Shown here: positions 17,776 through 27,395 of the stretch, piece after piece
Layout: the number at the start of each line of letters is the position of its first letter
Numbering within the stretch: the stretch's first letter is position 1
Origin: Aurantimicrobium minutum
Lineage (GTDB): Bacteria; Actinomycetota; Actinomycetes; Actinomycetales; Microbacteriaceae
Direction of reading: 5' to 3'
Assembly (NCBI RefSeq): GCF_029893825.1
Contig: NZ_JARXXV010000001.1
Location: 310,001-374,000, forward strand
Length of the DNA: 64,000 nucleotides
Made by a program: the position numbers and the translations under genes
The notes under the pieces: generated by a model
Database searches by the model: none
What the model was told of the DNA's origin: nothing
What the model saw: the letters and a program-made list of their open reading frames with translations, nothing else

Positions 17776-20436
17776 ATGCAGACTGCTGAAATTCGCCAAC
17801 GTTGGCTTGACTTCTTTGCTGCGCGTGGACACACCGTTGTTCCTTCGGCTTCACTCGTTAGTGATGACCCCACCTTGCTGTTCACCGTCGCAGGTATGGT
17901 TCCTTTTATTCCCTACCTCTCAGGTGTTGTTCCACCTCCATACCCTCGTGCAACGAGCGTTCAGAAGTGCATCCGAACACTAGATATTGAAGAGGTAGGT
18001 AAAACTACCCGCCACGGAACTTTCTTCCAGATGAACGGTAACTTCTCGTTTGGTGATTACTTCAAAGAACAGGCCATTGAATATGCCTGGGAGCTACTGA
18101 CTACTTCTCAATCAGAAGGTGGCCTCGGTTTCCAGGAAAAGGACCTCTGGGTCACCGTCTATGAAGACGACGACGAAGCAATTGGTTTCTGGAAAAAGAC
18201 CGCTGGGCTTCCTGACGAGCGTATTCAACGCCGTGGCAAGGAAGACAACTACTGGTCTACAGGACAACCTGGCCCTGCAGGCCCCTGTTCCGAGATCTAT
18301 TTCGACCGTGGACCTGCCTATGGTATTGAGGGTGGTCCGGTAGCAGACGAAGATCGCTACATCGAAATTTGGAACCTTGTGTTTATGCAGTATCTGCGTG
18401 GCGAGGGAACAAGCAAAACCGAGTTCGAAATTTTGGGTGAGCTTCCCAATAAGAACATCGACACAGGTATGGGTCTTGAACGTGTTGCTTTCCTCAAGCA
18501 AGGTGTTGAAAACCTGTATGAAATAGATCAGGTTCGCCCTGTGCTTGACCGCGCTGCAGAGCTTGCAGGTGTTACCTACGGCGCAAACCACGAAAACGAT
18601 GTTCGACTACGCGTCGTAGCCGACCACGTGCGTTCTGCTCTCATGTTGATGGCAGACGGTGTGCAAGCCTCTAACGAAGGTCGTGGATACATCCTGCGCC
18701 GTTTGTTACGTCGTTCAGTTCGTGCAATGCGGTTGCTTGGAGTTGATTCTGCAACTTTCCCCGAGCTTTTTACTGCCTCACGAGATGCAATGAAGGCTGC
18801 GTATCCAGATGTCGAATCTGAATATGCACGTATTTCACAGATTGCCTATGGCGAAGAAGAGACTTTCCTCAAGACCCTTGCCTCAGGAACCACCATTCTT
18901 GACACAGCTGTCTCAGAAACCAAGAAGTCTGGTTCATCAGCGTTGGCGGGGGATACCGCGTTCTTGTTACATGACACCTTCGGTTTCCCCATTGATCTCA
19001 CTCTTGAGATGGCCGAAGAAGCAGGACTGTCAGTAGATCGAGCAGCTTTTGATGCTCTCATGCTCGATCAGCGCACCCGTGCCAAAGCAGACGCGAAGGC
19101 AAAGAAATCAATCCTTGCTGATCTATCTATCTACACAGACCTTCGTGCTCAGGGTGAAACAGTATTCACTGGTTACACCGACCTCGAAACCGAAACAAGC
19201 ATTCTCGGCCTGTTGAAGGATGGTCTGCCCGTTCAATCTGCTTCCGCTGGTGACGTGGTTGAAGTCATCGTTGGCGCCACGTCACTCTATGCAGAATCTG
19301 GTGGTCAGGTTTCTGATGCAGGTTCGATTATTGGCGACGGTTTTGATTTGGAAGTACTTGACGTTCAAAAGCCCGTCAAGGGCTTGGTCAGCCACACCGT
19401 TGAAGTGCGCAGTGGTCAGGTAAACGCCGGTGCAGCTGCGACGACAGTTGTTGACAAAAACTATCGCGCTGCTGCTGCCGCTGCACACTCAGCAACTCAC
19501 CTCGTTCACGCAGCACTTCGTGAAGTTCTAGGAGAAACTGCACACCAGGCTGGTTCGCTCAACAAGGCGGGCTACATGCGTTTCGACTTCTCCTGGAACG
19601 AGGCACTTTCTGTCGATACCCGCACAGAAATCGAAGAGATTGCAAACAATGCAATTCTCGCTGATTACGACGTGGTCACCCGTGAAATGGCCCTTGACGA
19701 TGCCAAGAAGATGGGTGCGATGGCACTCTTTGGCGAAAAGTATGGTGAGACCGTCCGCATGGTTGATATCGGTGGCCCCTGGTCCCGAGAATTGTGTGCT
19801 GGTACTCACGTAACTCACTCTTCGCAAGTTGGTTTGATCAATTTGGTCAGTGAGTCTTCTGTTGGTTCATCCAACCGTCGTGTTGAAGCGCTGGTTGGTG
19901 CAGACGCATTCAAATCACTAGCTGCAGAACGAGCAATTGTGCATGAACTCAGCTCTTCTTTGAAGGCCCCCCGTGAGCAGGTCACCTCTCGTGTGGCGGA
20001 CCTTATGGCAAACCTCAAAGCTGCGGAACGCAAGATTGCCGAATTTGAAGCTGCTGCAGTTCGTGAACAGATTCCTGCTCTGGTTTCGAAAGCTTCACCT
20101 GCAGGTAAAGTCACAGCAATCATTGAGTCAGTCGCTGGTGTTGCTTCGGTCGATGATCTGCGTAACCTCGTCACCGGTGTACGCGAAAAAGTTCAGTCAA
20201 CGAACACAGTTATTGCTCTTGGCGCCGTCATTGATGGAAAGCCTGCGGTCATTGTTGCAACTACTGAAGGCTCACGACACGACGGTGCCAAGGCCGGTGC
20301 GCTGGCTAAGGTTGCCGCCGGAGTTCTCGGCGGTGGCGGTGGCGGTCGTGACGACATGGCTCAAGGTGGAGGCACTAATGCTGACGCCCTGGATGCTGCA
20401 ATTGCTGCAATTGCCTCGGAGTTGCGAAGCCTCTAA
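17776..20436 (+). CDS. alaS: Alanine--tRNA ligase
   Basis: Class II synthetase of 886 residues. Domain order: catalytic core (start MQTAEIRQRWLDFFAARGH), tRNA-recognition part (NEGRGYILRRLLRRSVR), editing domain with HSATH and CAGTHV as zinc-binding motifs that remove Ser/Gly from tRNA-Ala, and a C-terminal DHHA1/C-Ala domain with the glycine-rich GGGGGGRDDMAQGG. All parts are intact. Its last base pairs overlap the start of ruvX (TAATG). Confidence 0.97.
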   Translation: MQTAEIRQRWLDFFAARGHTVVPSASLVSDDPTLLFTVAGMVPFIPYLSGVVPPPYPRATSVQKCIRTLDIEEVGKTTRHGTFFQMNGNFSFGDYFKEQAIEYAWELLTTSQSEGGLGFQEKDLWVTVYEDDDEAIGFWKKTAGLPDERIQRRGKEDNYWSTGQPGPAGPCSEIYFDRGPAYGIEGGPVADEDRYIEIWNLVFMQYLRGEGTSKTEFEILGELPNKNIDTGMGLERVAFLKQGVENLYEIDQVRPVLDRAAELAGVTYGANHENDVRLRVVADHVRSALMLMADGVQASNEGRGYILRRLLRRSVRAMRLLGVDSATFPELFTASRDAMKAAYPDVESEYARISQIAYGEEETFLKTLASGTTILDTAVSETKKSGSSALAGDTAFLLHDTFGFPIDLTLEMAEEAGLSVDRAAFDALMLDQRTRAKADAKAKKSILADLSIYTDLRAQGETVFTGYTDLETETSILGLLKDGLPVQSASAGDVVEVIVGATSLYAESGGQVSDAGSIIGDGFDLEVLDVQKPVKGLVSHTVEVRSGQVNAGAAATTVVDKNYRAAAAAAHSATHLVHAALREVLGETAHQAGSLNKAGYMRFDFSWNEALSVDTRTEIEEIANNAILADYDVVTREMALDDAKKMGAMALFGEKYGETVRMVDIGGPWSRELCAGTHVTHSSQVGLINLVSESSVGSSNRRVEALVGADAFKSLAAERAIVHELSSSLKAPREQVTSRVADLMANLKAAERKIAEFEAAAVREQIPALVSKASPAGKVTAIIESVAGVASVDDLRNLVTGVREKVQSTNTVIALGAVIDGKPAVIVATTEGSRHDGAKAGALAKVAAGVLGGGGGGRDDMAQGGGTNADALDAAIAAIASELRSL

Positions 20437-20903
20437 TGCGTTCAGGCGTTCGCGTTGGGATCGACGTCGGCACAGTACGCATCGGGATTGCACGGAGTGA
20501 TCGCGACGGGCTCATGGCTACGCCAGTAGAAACTGTTGATCGAACCTCAGGAAATGCAGTCGAACAGATTGTTCAGATCGTGCATGAACTCGAAGCTCTG
20601 GAGGTAGTGGTTGGCTTACCCCTATCCCTCAGCGGTAAATCAACCGCTTCAACTGAAGATGCCCTATTTGTCGCACGTGAAATTGCCGGGGCAGTAGATG
20701 TCCCCGTGCGACTTGTAGATGAACGTTTGACAACTGTTTCTGCTCACTCAGCCTTACGTGCTTCTGGGAAGAAGGAAAAACAAACTCGATCGGTCATCGA
20801 TCAGGTAGCTGCAGTAATGATTTTGCAACATGCGCTGGATTCTGAGCGCTCTAGTGGCAACCTTCCGGGGAAAGACATCAGCGAGTTTCCAGCTCAGTCT
20901 TAG
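20436..20903 (+). CDS. ruvX: RuvX/YqgF-family putative pre-16S rRNA nuclease
   Basis: 155-residue RNase H-fold protein. Conserved residues are in GIDVGTVRIGIARSD, VVGLPLSLSG and VRLVDERLTT. The family is known for 5' maturation of 16S rRNA, and it has also been proposed as an alternative junction resolvase. It overlaps the alaS stop by one base, an arrangement conserved in actinobacteria (alaS-ruvX-mltG-aroE). Confidence 0.93.
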   Translation: MRSGVRVGIDVGTVRIGIARSDRDGLMATPVETVDRTSGNAVEQIVQIVHELEALEVVVGLPLSLSGKSTASTEDALFVAREIAGAVDVPVRLVDERLTTVSAHSALRASGKKEKQTRSVIDQVAAVMILQHALDSERSSGNLPGKDISEFPAQS

Positions 20904-20913
20904 GTTGTCTCGA

Positions 20914-20919
20914 TAGGCT
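20914..20919 (+). promoter_or_regulatory. Predicted -10 box of mltG (TAGGCT)
   Basis: TAGGCT in the 47-base gap after ruvX predicts a start near 20926 and a leader of about 25 bases before the ATG at 20951. Confidence 0.4.
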
Positions 20920-20950
20920 GAAAATCAGTCCCTCCACGAAACAGGCTGTG

Positions 20951-22093
20951 ATGTCAGACGAAAACTACTCTCCGCTTTCAAGCAACTCGGCACCTCAAGC
21001 GTCCTCTGGTTCCACAGTGCCCGGAAAGCGTCGCAGAAAAAGTAGTAAAAAGTCTGCAGTGGTCATTGGCTCGATCATTGGCGTAGTCGTGCTCATCGGC
21101 GCCGTGCTTGGTGGTCTCTTTTTTACTGGCGTCATAGGCGGTAACGCTAACGACTACTCAGGTTCAGGGCATGGTGAGGTCAATTTCAAAATTAATGAAG
21201 GTGAAATTGGCGATCAGATTGCGAACAACCTGGTGGAGGCAGGAGTAACGAAGAGCTTTGATTCGTTTTATCAATTGCTTCTCGAAACCAAGCCAGAACC
21301 TGTCTTCACTCCTGGTGTTTATCGTTTGAAGTTAGAAATGTCAGCAAAGGCCGCTCTAGCGGCTTTGCTAGACCCAGCAAACCGTGTGGAACTTTCGGCA
21401 ACCATTCCTGAAGGAACAACTGAAAAGAACGTTCTCAAAATCCTCGCTGAAGGCCTGTCCATACCTTTGGCTGACCTTCAAGCAGCTGCTGCAAATCCTG
21501 CTCAATATGGAGTTCCTGCGGAAGCGACAACCCTAGAGGGATTCCTTTTCCCTGCCACCTACACTTTCTCTCCTGGAGTAAGTGCAACAGAAGTTATTCA
21601 GCGACTTGTTGATGAGTCTCTTGCTGCTCTTGACGCAGCTGGTGTTCCACAAGACCAGCGTTGGGATGTCATTCGTCTTGCATCAGTAATTCAACGTGAG
21701 AGTGGACCAAATCCTGATGACATGTACAAAATCTCGCGGGTATTTCACAACCGCCTAGATCAAGGAATGAATCTTGGTTCTGATGTGACCACCTGTTACG
21801 GTGCAGGATTGACCGGTAAGGATTGCTTGCTTATTACGCAAGCAGCCTTGGATGACAAGACCAACCTCTACAACACGCGTATCCTTCCAGGGCTACCTAT
21901 AGGTCCAATTTCTAACCCAGGTGCGGAAGCCATTGATGCGGCCTATCACCCAACTGAGGGTCCTTGGTTGTTCTTTGTAACCGTGAACCTCACCACGGGC
22001 GAAACGGTCTTTAGTGAAACTGCAACGGAGCATGAAGCAGCGGTAGAGCAATATTACGCATGGCTTGATGCCCACCCTGAAGCAGTTGGCTAA
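20951..22093 (+). CDS. mltG: Endolytic murein transglycosylase MltG
   Basis: 380-residue membrane-anchored enzyme that cleaves nascent glycan strands and sets their length. A Ser/Lys-rich cytoplasmic head is followed by a transmembrane helix (about 36-58), a LysM-like part, and the YceG catalytic domain with E250 in VIQRESG, and YNTRILPGLPIGPISNPG. I chose ATG 20951; a GTG codon directly before it is also open. The upstream AACAGG is a weak ribosome-binding site. Confidence 0.93.
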   Translation: MSDENYSPLSSNSAPQASSGSTVPGKRRRKSSKKSAVVIGSIIGVVVLIGAVLGGLFFTGVIGGNANDYSGSGHGEVNFKINEGEIGDQIANNLVEAGVTKSFDSFYQLLLETKPEPVFTPGVYRLKLEMSAKAALAALLDPANRVELSATIPEGTTEKNVLKILAEGLSIPLADLQAAAANPAQYGVPAEATTLEGFLFPATYTFSPGVSATEVIQRLVDESLAALDAAGVPQDQRWDVIRLASVIQRESGPNPDDMYKISRVFHNRLDQGMNLGSDVTTCYGAGLTGKDCLLITQAALDDKTNLYNTRILPGLPIGPISNPGAEAIDAAYHPTEGPWLFFVTVNLTTGETVFSETATEHEAAVEQYYAWLDAHPEAVG

Positions 22094-22099
22094 CCCATT

Positions 22100-22954
22100 A
22101 TGAGCTCTATTCAGACTCTTGCAGTGGTGGGGCATCCCATTGCTCATTCGCTTTCACCTGCACTTCATTCAGCGGCGTATAACTGCCTTGGGCTTAACTG
22201 GAAATATGTGGCAGTTGATGTTCAACCCGGTCAGCTTTCAGATTTCATCAATTCAACAGACAGTTCGTTACGCGGACTCTCTGTGACGATGCCTCACAAG
22301 GTTTCTGCACTTGAGCTATCGGATTCAATCGACCTGATCGCTGAACGAACTCATTCTGTAAACACTCTTCGTTTTGAACATGGTGTTGATGGTGGACGTT
22401 CCGTTACTGGCTACAACACAGATGTTGCCGGGATTGTGAATTCCTTCACTGACGCGGGAGTTGTGAAAGCTAGTCATGTTGCAGTCATTGGTGGGGGTGC
22501 AACAGCTTCTTCCGCTGTAGTCGCCGCGGCCGAAAAGGGTGCTGAACATGTCTCCGTCATAGCGCGCACACCCGAAAAGGCCCTCTTTCTTGAGCAAGTT
22601 GGTCAACAGGTGGGAGTGAATGTATCCGTGCACCCGCTAGAAACAATGGAGACCTTGTCGCCCGTTGATGTCGCTATCTCAACACTGCCTGGGGATGTTG
22701 AACTCTCTTTATCTCCACTTCCCAGGACAGCACGAGCAACTCTTCTTGATGTGGCATACAACCCTTGGCCCAGCAAGCGCGGTGCACAATGGTCGCAAGC
22801 AGGGGGAGAAGTTGTCAGCGGTTTACGTATGCTTGCTCACCAAGCACTGATTCAAGTCCGTATTTTTGTCAACGGTTCTCCCTGTGATGAACTCCAGAAC
22901 GAGACTGATGTCAAGGTAGCTATGTTTCATGCAGTGGGCCTCGAAACACTCTGA
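22100..22954 (+). CDS. aroE: Shikimate dehydrogenase
   Basis: 284-residue NADPH-dependent enzyme that reduces 3-dehydroshikimate to shikimate. The substrate site is seen in AHSLSPALHSAAY, catalytic K67 in MPHKV, and D108 in NTDVAG. The nucleotide-binding GGGATASSAV follows. First of five chorismate-pathway genes in a row; six bases from mltG. Confidence 0.94.
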   Translation: MSSIQTLAVVGHPIAHSLSPALHSAAYNCLGLNWKYVAVDVQPGQLSDFINSTDSSLRGLSVTMPHKVSALELSDSIDLIAERTHSVNTLRFEHGVDGGRSVTGYNTDVAGIVNSFTDAGVVKASHVAVIGGGATASSAVVAAAEKGAEHVSVIARTPEKALFLEQVGQQVGVNVSVHPLETMETLSPVDVAISTLPGDVELSLSPLPRTARATLLDVAYNPWPSKRGAQWSQAGGEVVSGLRMLAHQALIQVRIFVNGSPCDELQNETDVKVAMFHAVGLETL

Positions 22955-22993
22955 GTGCAAAATCACCTCTCTGGACTGTGACAAACTTGATAC

Positions 22994-24190
22994 ATGCTTA
23001 GATGGCTTACCGCAGGTGAATCGCACGGACCAGAACTGATTGCCGTGATTGAGGGTTTGCCTGCAGGTGTTCCCGTTCTTGCGGAAGACATCCAGCTTGA
23101 CTTGCAACGTCGCCGCCTTGGCTATGGCCGCGGTGCACGCATGAAGTTTGAAAAGGACGAGCTCAACATTTCAGGTGGTGTTCGCCACGGGAAGAGCTTG
23201 GGTGGACCCATCGCACTTCGCGTAGGCAACAGCGAATGGCCTAAGTGGGTTGATGTTATGAACCCTGCACCTGTTGATCCTTCTGTGTTGGAATCTGGCC
23301 GTGGAGCAGCTTTGACAAGGCCACGTCCAGGTCACGCTGATCTAGTTGGTATGCAGAAATATGACTTTGATGAGTCGCGACCCATTCTGGAACGTGCAAG
23401 TGCGCGTGAAACTGCAGCACGAGTTGCTTTAGGTGCTGTCGCTCGATCTTTCCTTCAGGAACTAGGCATTACTTTGGTAAGCCACACCATTGCAATTGGC
23501 CCTGTCAGTGTCCCAGAAGGCACACCTTTGCCACGTCCATCTGACGTGGATGCTTTAGACGCCGATCCGCTGCGTTGCTTTGATCAAGCCACCAGTGAAT
23601 TAATGTTTGCCGAAGTAGAACAAACCCACAAAGACGGTGACACCATCGGTGGTGTCGTTGAAGTTCTGGCATACGGCCTGCCACCAGGACTCGGATCTCA
23701 TGTTCACTGGGATCGTCGTTTAGATTCACAGCTTGCTGCTGCTCTGATGGGTATCCAAGCAATCAAGGGCGTTGAGGTTGGTGACGGCTTCGAAACTACT
23801 CGTCGCCGCGGCTCTGTAGCGCATGATGAGCTTTTCGCGACAGAAGAGGGCATCGCGCGTGAAACAGATCGCGCTGGTGGCATTGAGGGTGGAATGAGCA
23901 CTGGAACAGTACTTCGTGTTCGTGCAGGGATGAAGCCCATTGCGACAGTTCCTCACGCTCTGCGCACCATAGATACTTCAACAGGTGAAGCAGCCCCTGC
24001 ACACCACCAGCGCTCTGATGTGTGTGCTGTCCCTGCTGCTGGTGTTGTAGCGGAAGCTATGGTCGCTTTGACTTTGGCCAATGCTGTTCTCGAGAAATTC
24101 GGTGGCGACAGTATTGGGGAAACCAAACGCAACCTTGAAAACTACCTCGCTCACATTCCTGAGTCTGTCCACACTGTGCAAAGCAAGTAA
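22994..24190 (+). CDS. aroC: Chorismate synthase
   Basis: FMN-dependent enzyme for the last step of the shikimate pathway, 398 residues. Signatures [17 protein letters not shown] and the C-terminal [12 protein letters not shown] are present. The ATG has no ribosome-binding site; CAAACT lies six bases upstream, so it may start a leaderless mRNA, but that box is poor. Product chorismate feeds the trp genes further along the window. Confidence 0.97.
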   Translation: MLRWLTAGESHGPELIAVIEGLPAGVPVLAEDIQLDLQRRRLGYGRGARMKFEKDELNISGGVRHGKSLGGPIALRVGNSEWPKWVDVMNPAPVDPSVLESGRGAALTRPRPGHADLVGMQKYDFDESRPILERASARETAARVALGAVARSFLQELGITLVSHTIAIGPVSVPEGTPLPRPSDVDALDADPLRCFDQATSELMFAEVEQTHKDGDTIGGVVEVLAYGLPPGLGSHVHWDRRLDSQLAAALMGIQAIKGVEVGDGFETTRRRGSVAHDELFATEEGIARETDRAGGIEGGMSTGTVLRVRAGMKPIATVPHALRTIDTSTGEAAPAHHQRSDVCAVPAAGVVAEAMVALTLANAVLEKFGGDSIGETKRNLENYLAHIPESVHTVQSK

Positions 24191-24193
24191 CCA

Positions 24194-24709
24194 GTGGCCT
24201 CACCTGTAGCCGTTTTCATTGGCGCTCCTGCCTCTGGTAAATCGAAGATTGCCAAAAGAGTGTCTGCTTTGCTTGAAATTCCTCGCGTAGACACCGACAA
24301 GGTGATTGTGGCGGCACATGGACCCATTGCTGAGATTTTCGATACTCAAGGCGAAACTGCCTTCCGTGAGCTCGAACGAGCTGCAGTTGTAGAAGCGCTC
24401 TCACAACAAGCTGTAGTGAGTTTGGGCGGTGGAGCAGTTCTGGACCCCGCCACTCAGGCTGATTTGAGGAATGTTCCAGTAGTTCTGCTCACTGTTTCCC
24501 AAGACGCTGTGGCGGAGCGAATTACTGACCCTAAGCGGCCTTTATTGCGCGATGGTATCGATGCATGGGTGAATTTAGTTCAGAAGCGCATGCCGATCTA
24601 TCAGGAACTTGCTTGGGTTACCTTTGATACATCTGATGGAGATTTAGACAGAATTGCGTCAGAGGTTGTTTCCTGGATTTCTGCTGGCTACCCACGACAA
24701 GGTGTGTGA
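24194..24709 (+). CDS. aroK: Shikimate kinase
   Basis: 171-residue P-loop kinase that phosphorylates shikimate. The Walker A motif GAPASGKSK lies near the N-terminus, with DTDKVI and LGGGAVLD for substrate binding and KRPLL in the lid. GTG start, three bases after aroC. Confidence 0.93.
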   Translation: MASPVAVFIGAPASGKSKIAKRVSALLEIPRVDTDKVIVAAHGPIAEIFDTQGETAFRELERAAVVEALSQQAVVSLGGGAVLDPATQADLRNVPVVLLTVSQDAVAERITDPKRPLLRDGIDAWVNLVQKRMPIYQELAWVTFDTSDGDLDRIASEVVSWISAGYPRQGV

Positions 24710-24710
24710 A

Positions 24711-25796
24711 ATGAGTAATACCGAGATTCACGTCACTGGTGGCGGGGACTACAACGTCACTATTGGCCGGGGAATGCTTGCTAACCCTGAACCTTTTTTT
24801 GCTCCAGTCTTTGGTCCTGCCGTGAATAAGGTGCTCATCATTCACCCACCGACCATGGGAGCAATTGCCAACAAATTACGCGAACAACTCATGGGGGAGC
24901 GCGAAGTGCTCCTCGCTGAGGTTCCTGACGCAGAAAACGCTAAGCGGGTTGAAGTTGCTGCTTTTTGCTGGCAGGTTCTCGGACAGGCCGATTTCACACG
25001 TTCTGACGCCATTATTGGCCTCGGCGGTGGTGCTGTTACCGATCTTGCTGGATTTGTTGCTGCTACGTGGCTTCGTGGTGTCAAGCTGATTCAAATCCCG
25101 ACGACGGTGCTTGCAATGGTGGATGCCTCGGTAGGAGGCAAAACTGGAATCAACACCGCTGAAGGTAAGAATCTTGTTGGTTCTTTTTATGCACCTCATG
25201 CCGTGGTGTGCGATCTTGATGTGTTAGAAAAACTTCCCCGTAATGAGTTACTTGCGGGCTTTGCTGAAATCGTCAAGTGCGGTTTCATCGCTGATCCAGA
25301 AATCCTCGACATTCTTGAAGCTGATGTCGATAAAGCAACGGATCCAACCACTGAAGAATTTCAACGACTGATTGAACTCTCGGTAGGTATCAAAGCACGT
25401 GTGGTCTCAGAAGATTTCACGGAGCAAGGTCAACGCGAGATTTTGAACTATGGTCACACTTTCGGTCACGCAATTGAACACGCAGAGCGCTACACCTGGA
25501 GGCATGGCGCTGCCATCAGTATTGGCATGGTTTTCGCTGCGGAGCTGTCCCGAATGACTCAAAACCTTCCTGATGAAGTTGTTGATCGTCATCGTCGAAT
25601 ACTGGAGTCCTTAACTCTTCCCACAACATACAATCCAGATGCGTGGGAGCACCTCCTGGCAACTATGAAGCGCGATAAGAAAGCGCGAGGATCCATGCTG
25701 CGTTTCGTTGTTTTGCGTGATGTTGGTCAGCCAACCATCTTGAACGTGCCGGACACCTCGATACTCTTCACCGCTTACCAAGAGGTCAGTGCTTAA
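24711..25796 (+). CDS. aroB: 3-dehydroquinate synthase
   Basis: NAD- and metal-dependent enzyme that closes the ring of DAHP to 3-dehydroquinate. I chose ATG 24711 (MSNTEIHVTG, 361 residues) because AAGGTG lies about six bases upstream and the aroK stop is one base before it. The frame is open upstream within aroK. Signatures are IGLGGGAVTDLAGFVAATW, PTTVLAMVDASVGGKTG and the metal-binding HTFGHAIEH. Confidence 0.95.
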   Translation: MSNTEIHVTGGGDYNVTIGRGMLANPEPFFAPVFGPAVNKVLIIHPPTMGAIANKLREQLMGEREVLLAEVPDAENAKRVEVAAFCWQVLGQADFTRSDAIIGLGGGAVTDLAGFVAATWLRGVKLIQIPTTVLAMVDASVGGKTGINTAEGKNLVGSFYAPHAVVCDLDVLEKLPRNELLAGFAEIVKCGFIADPEILDILEADVDKATDPTTEEFQRLIELSVGIKARVVSEDFTEQGQREILNYGHTFGHAIEHAERYTWRHGAAISIGMVFAAELSRMTQNLPDEVVDRHRRILESLTLPTTYNPDAWEHLLATMKRDKKARGSMLRFVVLRDVGQPTILNVPDTSILFTAYQEVSA

Positions 25797-25803
25797 TCTT
25801 CGT

Positions 25804-25809
25804 TAGGCT
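25804..25809 (+). promoter_or_regulatory. Predicted -10 box of aroQ (TAGGCT)
   Basis: TAGGCT followed by seven bases and the aroQ ATG, in the 20-base gap after aroB. Fits a leaderless or one-base-leader mRNA. Confidence 0.5.
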
Positions 25810-25816
25810 TGAAGTT

Positions 25817-26245
25817 ATGGCACGCATCCTCGTACTCAATGGCCCAAATCTCGGGCGTCTTGGTTCGCGCGAACCTGATGTTTATGGAAGTCAAGATTTA
25901 GAGGCTCTTGCCACAGTGCTGAAATCAGATGCTCCACGTTTCGAGATTGAAGTTCGACAAACCGACTCTGAACCTGAACTCATGTCGTGGTTGTTCGAAG
26001 CTGTTGACACAAAGACTCCAGTCATATTGAATCCTGCAGCATTCACTCACTACTCATATGCTTTGCGCGATGCTGCAGCAATGGTGACCAAAGCCGGTGT
26101 TCCTCTCATTGAGGTACACATCTCAAATCCACACTCTCGTGAAGAATTCCGGCACAACAGCGTAATTTCTGCTGTTGCTACGGGCGTTATCGCAGGTTTT
26201 GGCTTTGACTCCTACCGACTCGCATTGAGTCAGCTAACCCGTTAG
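25817..26245 (+). CDS. aroQ: Type II 3-dehydroquinate dehydratase
   Basis: 142-residue dodecameric-type enzyme that removes water from 3-dehydroquinate. Signatures: LNGPNLGRLGSREPDVYG, catalytic H in NPAAFTHYSYALRDA, and EVHISNPHSREEFRHNS. The ATG has no ribosome-binding site but follows a TAGGCT box with leaderless spacing. Together with aroE, aroC, aroK and aroB this covers the pathway from DAHP to chorismate except DAHP synthase and EPSP synthase, which are not in the window. Confidence 0.95.
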   Translation: MARILVLNGPNLGRLGSREPDVYGSQDLEALATVLKSDAPRFEIEVRQTDSEPELMSWLFEAVDTKTPVILNPAAFTHYSYALRDAAAMVTKAGVPLIEVHISNPHSREEFRHNSVISAVATGVIAGFGFDSYRLALSQLTR

Positions 26246-26288
26246 ACCCAGAACGGTCAGTTCACTGCGACCGTCTCCCATAGACTTG

Positions 26289-26314
26289 ACTGTTGGGTCA
26301 CCACCCACAGTTTT
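26289..26314 (+). terminator. Hairpin with T run between aroQ and efp
   Basis: ACTGT/ACAGT and GGGT/ACCC form a nine-pair stem with one bulged T and a CACC loop, followed by TTTTG. It probably ends or attenuates aroQ transcription before efp. Confidence 0.5.
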
Positions 26315-26351
26315 GCCTCTGAGGCATTTTGATTCATAAAAAGGAAAACTC

Positions 26352-26915
26352 ATGGCTTCTACCGCTGATATCAAGAACGGCATCGTCCTCAACATCGATG
26401 GTGCACTCTGGACCATTATTGAGTTCCAGCACGTAAAGCCTGGTAAGGGTGGTGCGTTTGTTCGTACCAAGATGAAGAACCTGATGACAGGCAAAGTAGT
26501 CGACAAGACCTACAACGCAGGTACCAAGATTGACATCACCAACGTTGATCGTCGTGATTTCCAGTACCTCTACAACGACGGTAACGAATACGTCTTCATG
26601 GACAAGACCAACTACGAGCAGCTTTCTGTTCCTGAGGTTGTTGTTGGAGACGCAAAGAACTTCATGCTCGAAAACCAGGATGTTCAGATTGCTCTGCACG
26701 AAGGAACTCCACTTTACGTAGAGCTTCCAGCATCCGTTGTACTCGAGATCACTTACACCGAGCCTGGCCTACAGGGTGATCGTTCAACCGGTGGTAACAA
26801 GCCTGCAACTGTAGAGACTGGCTTCGAGATTCAGGTTCCTTTGTTCCTGGAAATTGGTACCAAGGTCAAGGTAGACACCCGTGACGGTTCCTACCAGGGC
26901 CGCGTAAACGACTAA
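26352..26915 (+). CDS. efp: Translation elongation factor P
   Basis: 187-residue tRNA mimic that relieves ribosome stalling at consecutive prolines. It has a KOW-like domain with the tip loop [10 protein letters not shown] (K32) and two OB-fold domains with [15 protein letters not shown]. No lysine-modification genes (epmA/epmB or rhamnosyltransferase) lie near; many actinobacterial EF-P proteins work with an unmodified lysine in a PGKG loop, so that may hold here (inference). AAGGAAAA precedes the ATG. Confidence 0.97.
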   Translation: MASTADIKNGIVLNIDGALWTIIEFQHVKPGKGGAFVRTKMKNLMTGKVVDKTYNAGTKIDITNVDRRDFQYLYNDGNEYVFMDKTNYEQLSVPEVVVGDAKNFMLENQDVQIALHEGTPLYVELPASVVLEITYTEPGLQGDRSTGGNKPATVETGFEIQVPLFLEIGTKVKVDTRDGSYQGRVND

Positions 26916-26918
26916 TTC

Positions 26919-27332
26919 ATGAGCGCACGCAGTAAAGCACGTAAACGTGCTCTAGATGTGCTGTTTTCTGCTGATGTCCGAGATATCTCGGTTGCAGAAG
27001 CGCTTGAAGCTGAAGCACAACGTGCCGCCAGTGAGCCTGAGCGCGCAGCATCGTGGCTTTATGCCCGCGAAATTCTTGATGGTGTGATTGACCACAGCGT
27101 GGAAATCGACGAAACAATCGAAACCTACGCTCGCGGCTGGTCACTTGAGAGAATGCCCGCAGTTGACCGTGCAATCGTACGTATTGCGGTGTGGGAAATC
27201 CTCTACAACTCTGAAGTTCCCAATGCCGTTGCGTTAGACGAAGCTGTCGAGGCAGCTAAGAGCCTTTCAACAGAAGAGTCTTCAGGTTTTGTTAATGGGC
27301 TTCTTGCTACTATCGCTTCCACCGCAAACTGA
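26919..27332 (+). CDS. nusB: Transcription antitermination protein NusB
   Basis: 137-residue helical protein that joins NusE (S10) on boxA RNA during rRNA transcription. The family start RSKARKRALDVLFSADVR and the C-terminal PNAVALDEAVEAAKSLSTEESSGFVNG part are clear. Three bases after efp, as in many actinobacteria. Confidence 0.95.
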   Translation: MSARSKARKRALDVLFSADVRDISVAEALEAEAQRAASEPERAASWLYAREILDGVIDHSVEIDETIETYARGWSLERMPAVDRAIVRIAVWEILYNSEVPNAVALDEAVEAAKSLSTEESSGFVNGLLATIASTAN

Positions 27333-27352
27333 TACACTAATCAGACCACCGA

Positions 27353-27390
27353 CATCCTTTAATTTCCGTCCAGAGAGGCGGGGAAGGAGG
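27353..27390 (+). promoter_or_regulatory. PyrR-binding loop overlapping the pyrR ribosome-binding site
   Basis: TCCAGAGAGGC (27369-27379) matches the known PyrR RNA-binding loop (UCC-N-G-N-GAGG-Y). TTCC (27364-27367) pairs with GGAA (27382-27385) to close the hairpin, and the 3' arm runs straight into the ribosome-binding site GGAAGGAGG (27382-27390) before ATG 27396. PyrR with bound UMP should stabilise the hairpin and block translation, the type of control described for mycobacteria. There is no antiterminator/terminator pair as in Bacillus. A possible -10 box TACACT is at 27333-27338. Confidence 0.78.
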
Positions 27391-27395
27391 TCAGA

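Noticed and set aside
26246-26351. Riboswitch in front of efp
   Set aside because: The 106-base gap contains only a terminator-like hairpin and a ribosome-binding site; there is no multi-stem structure.
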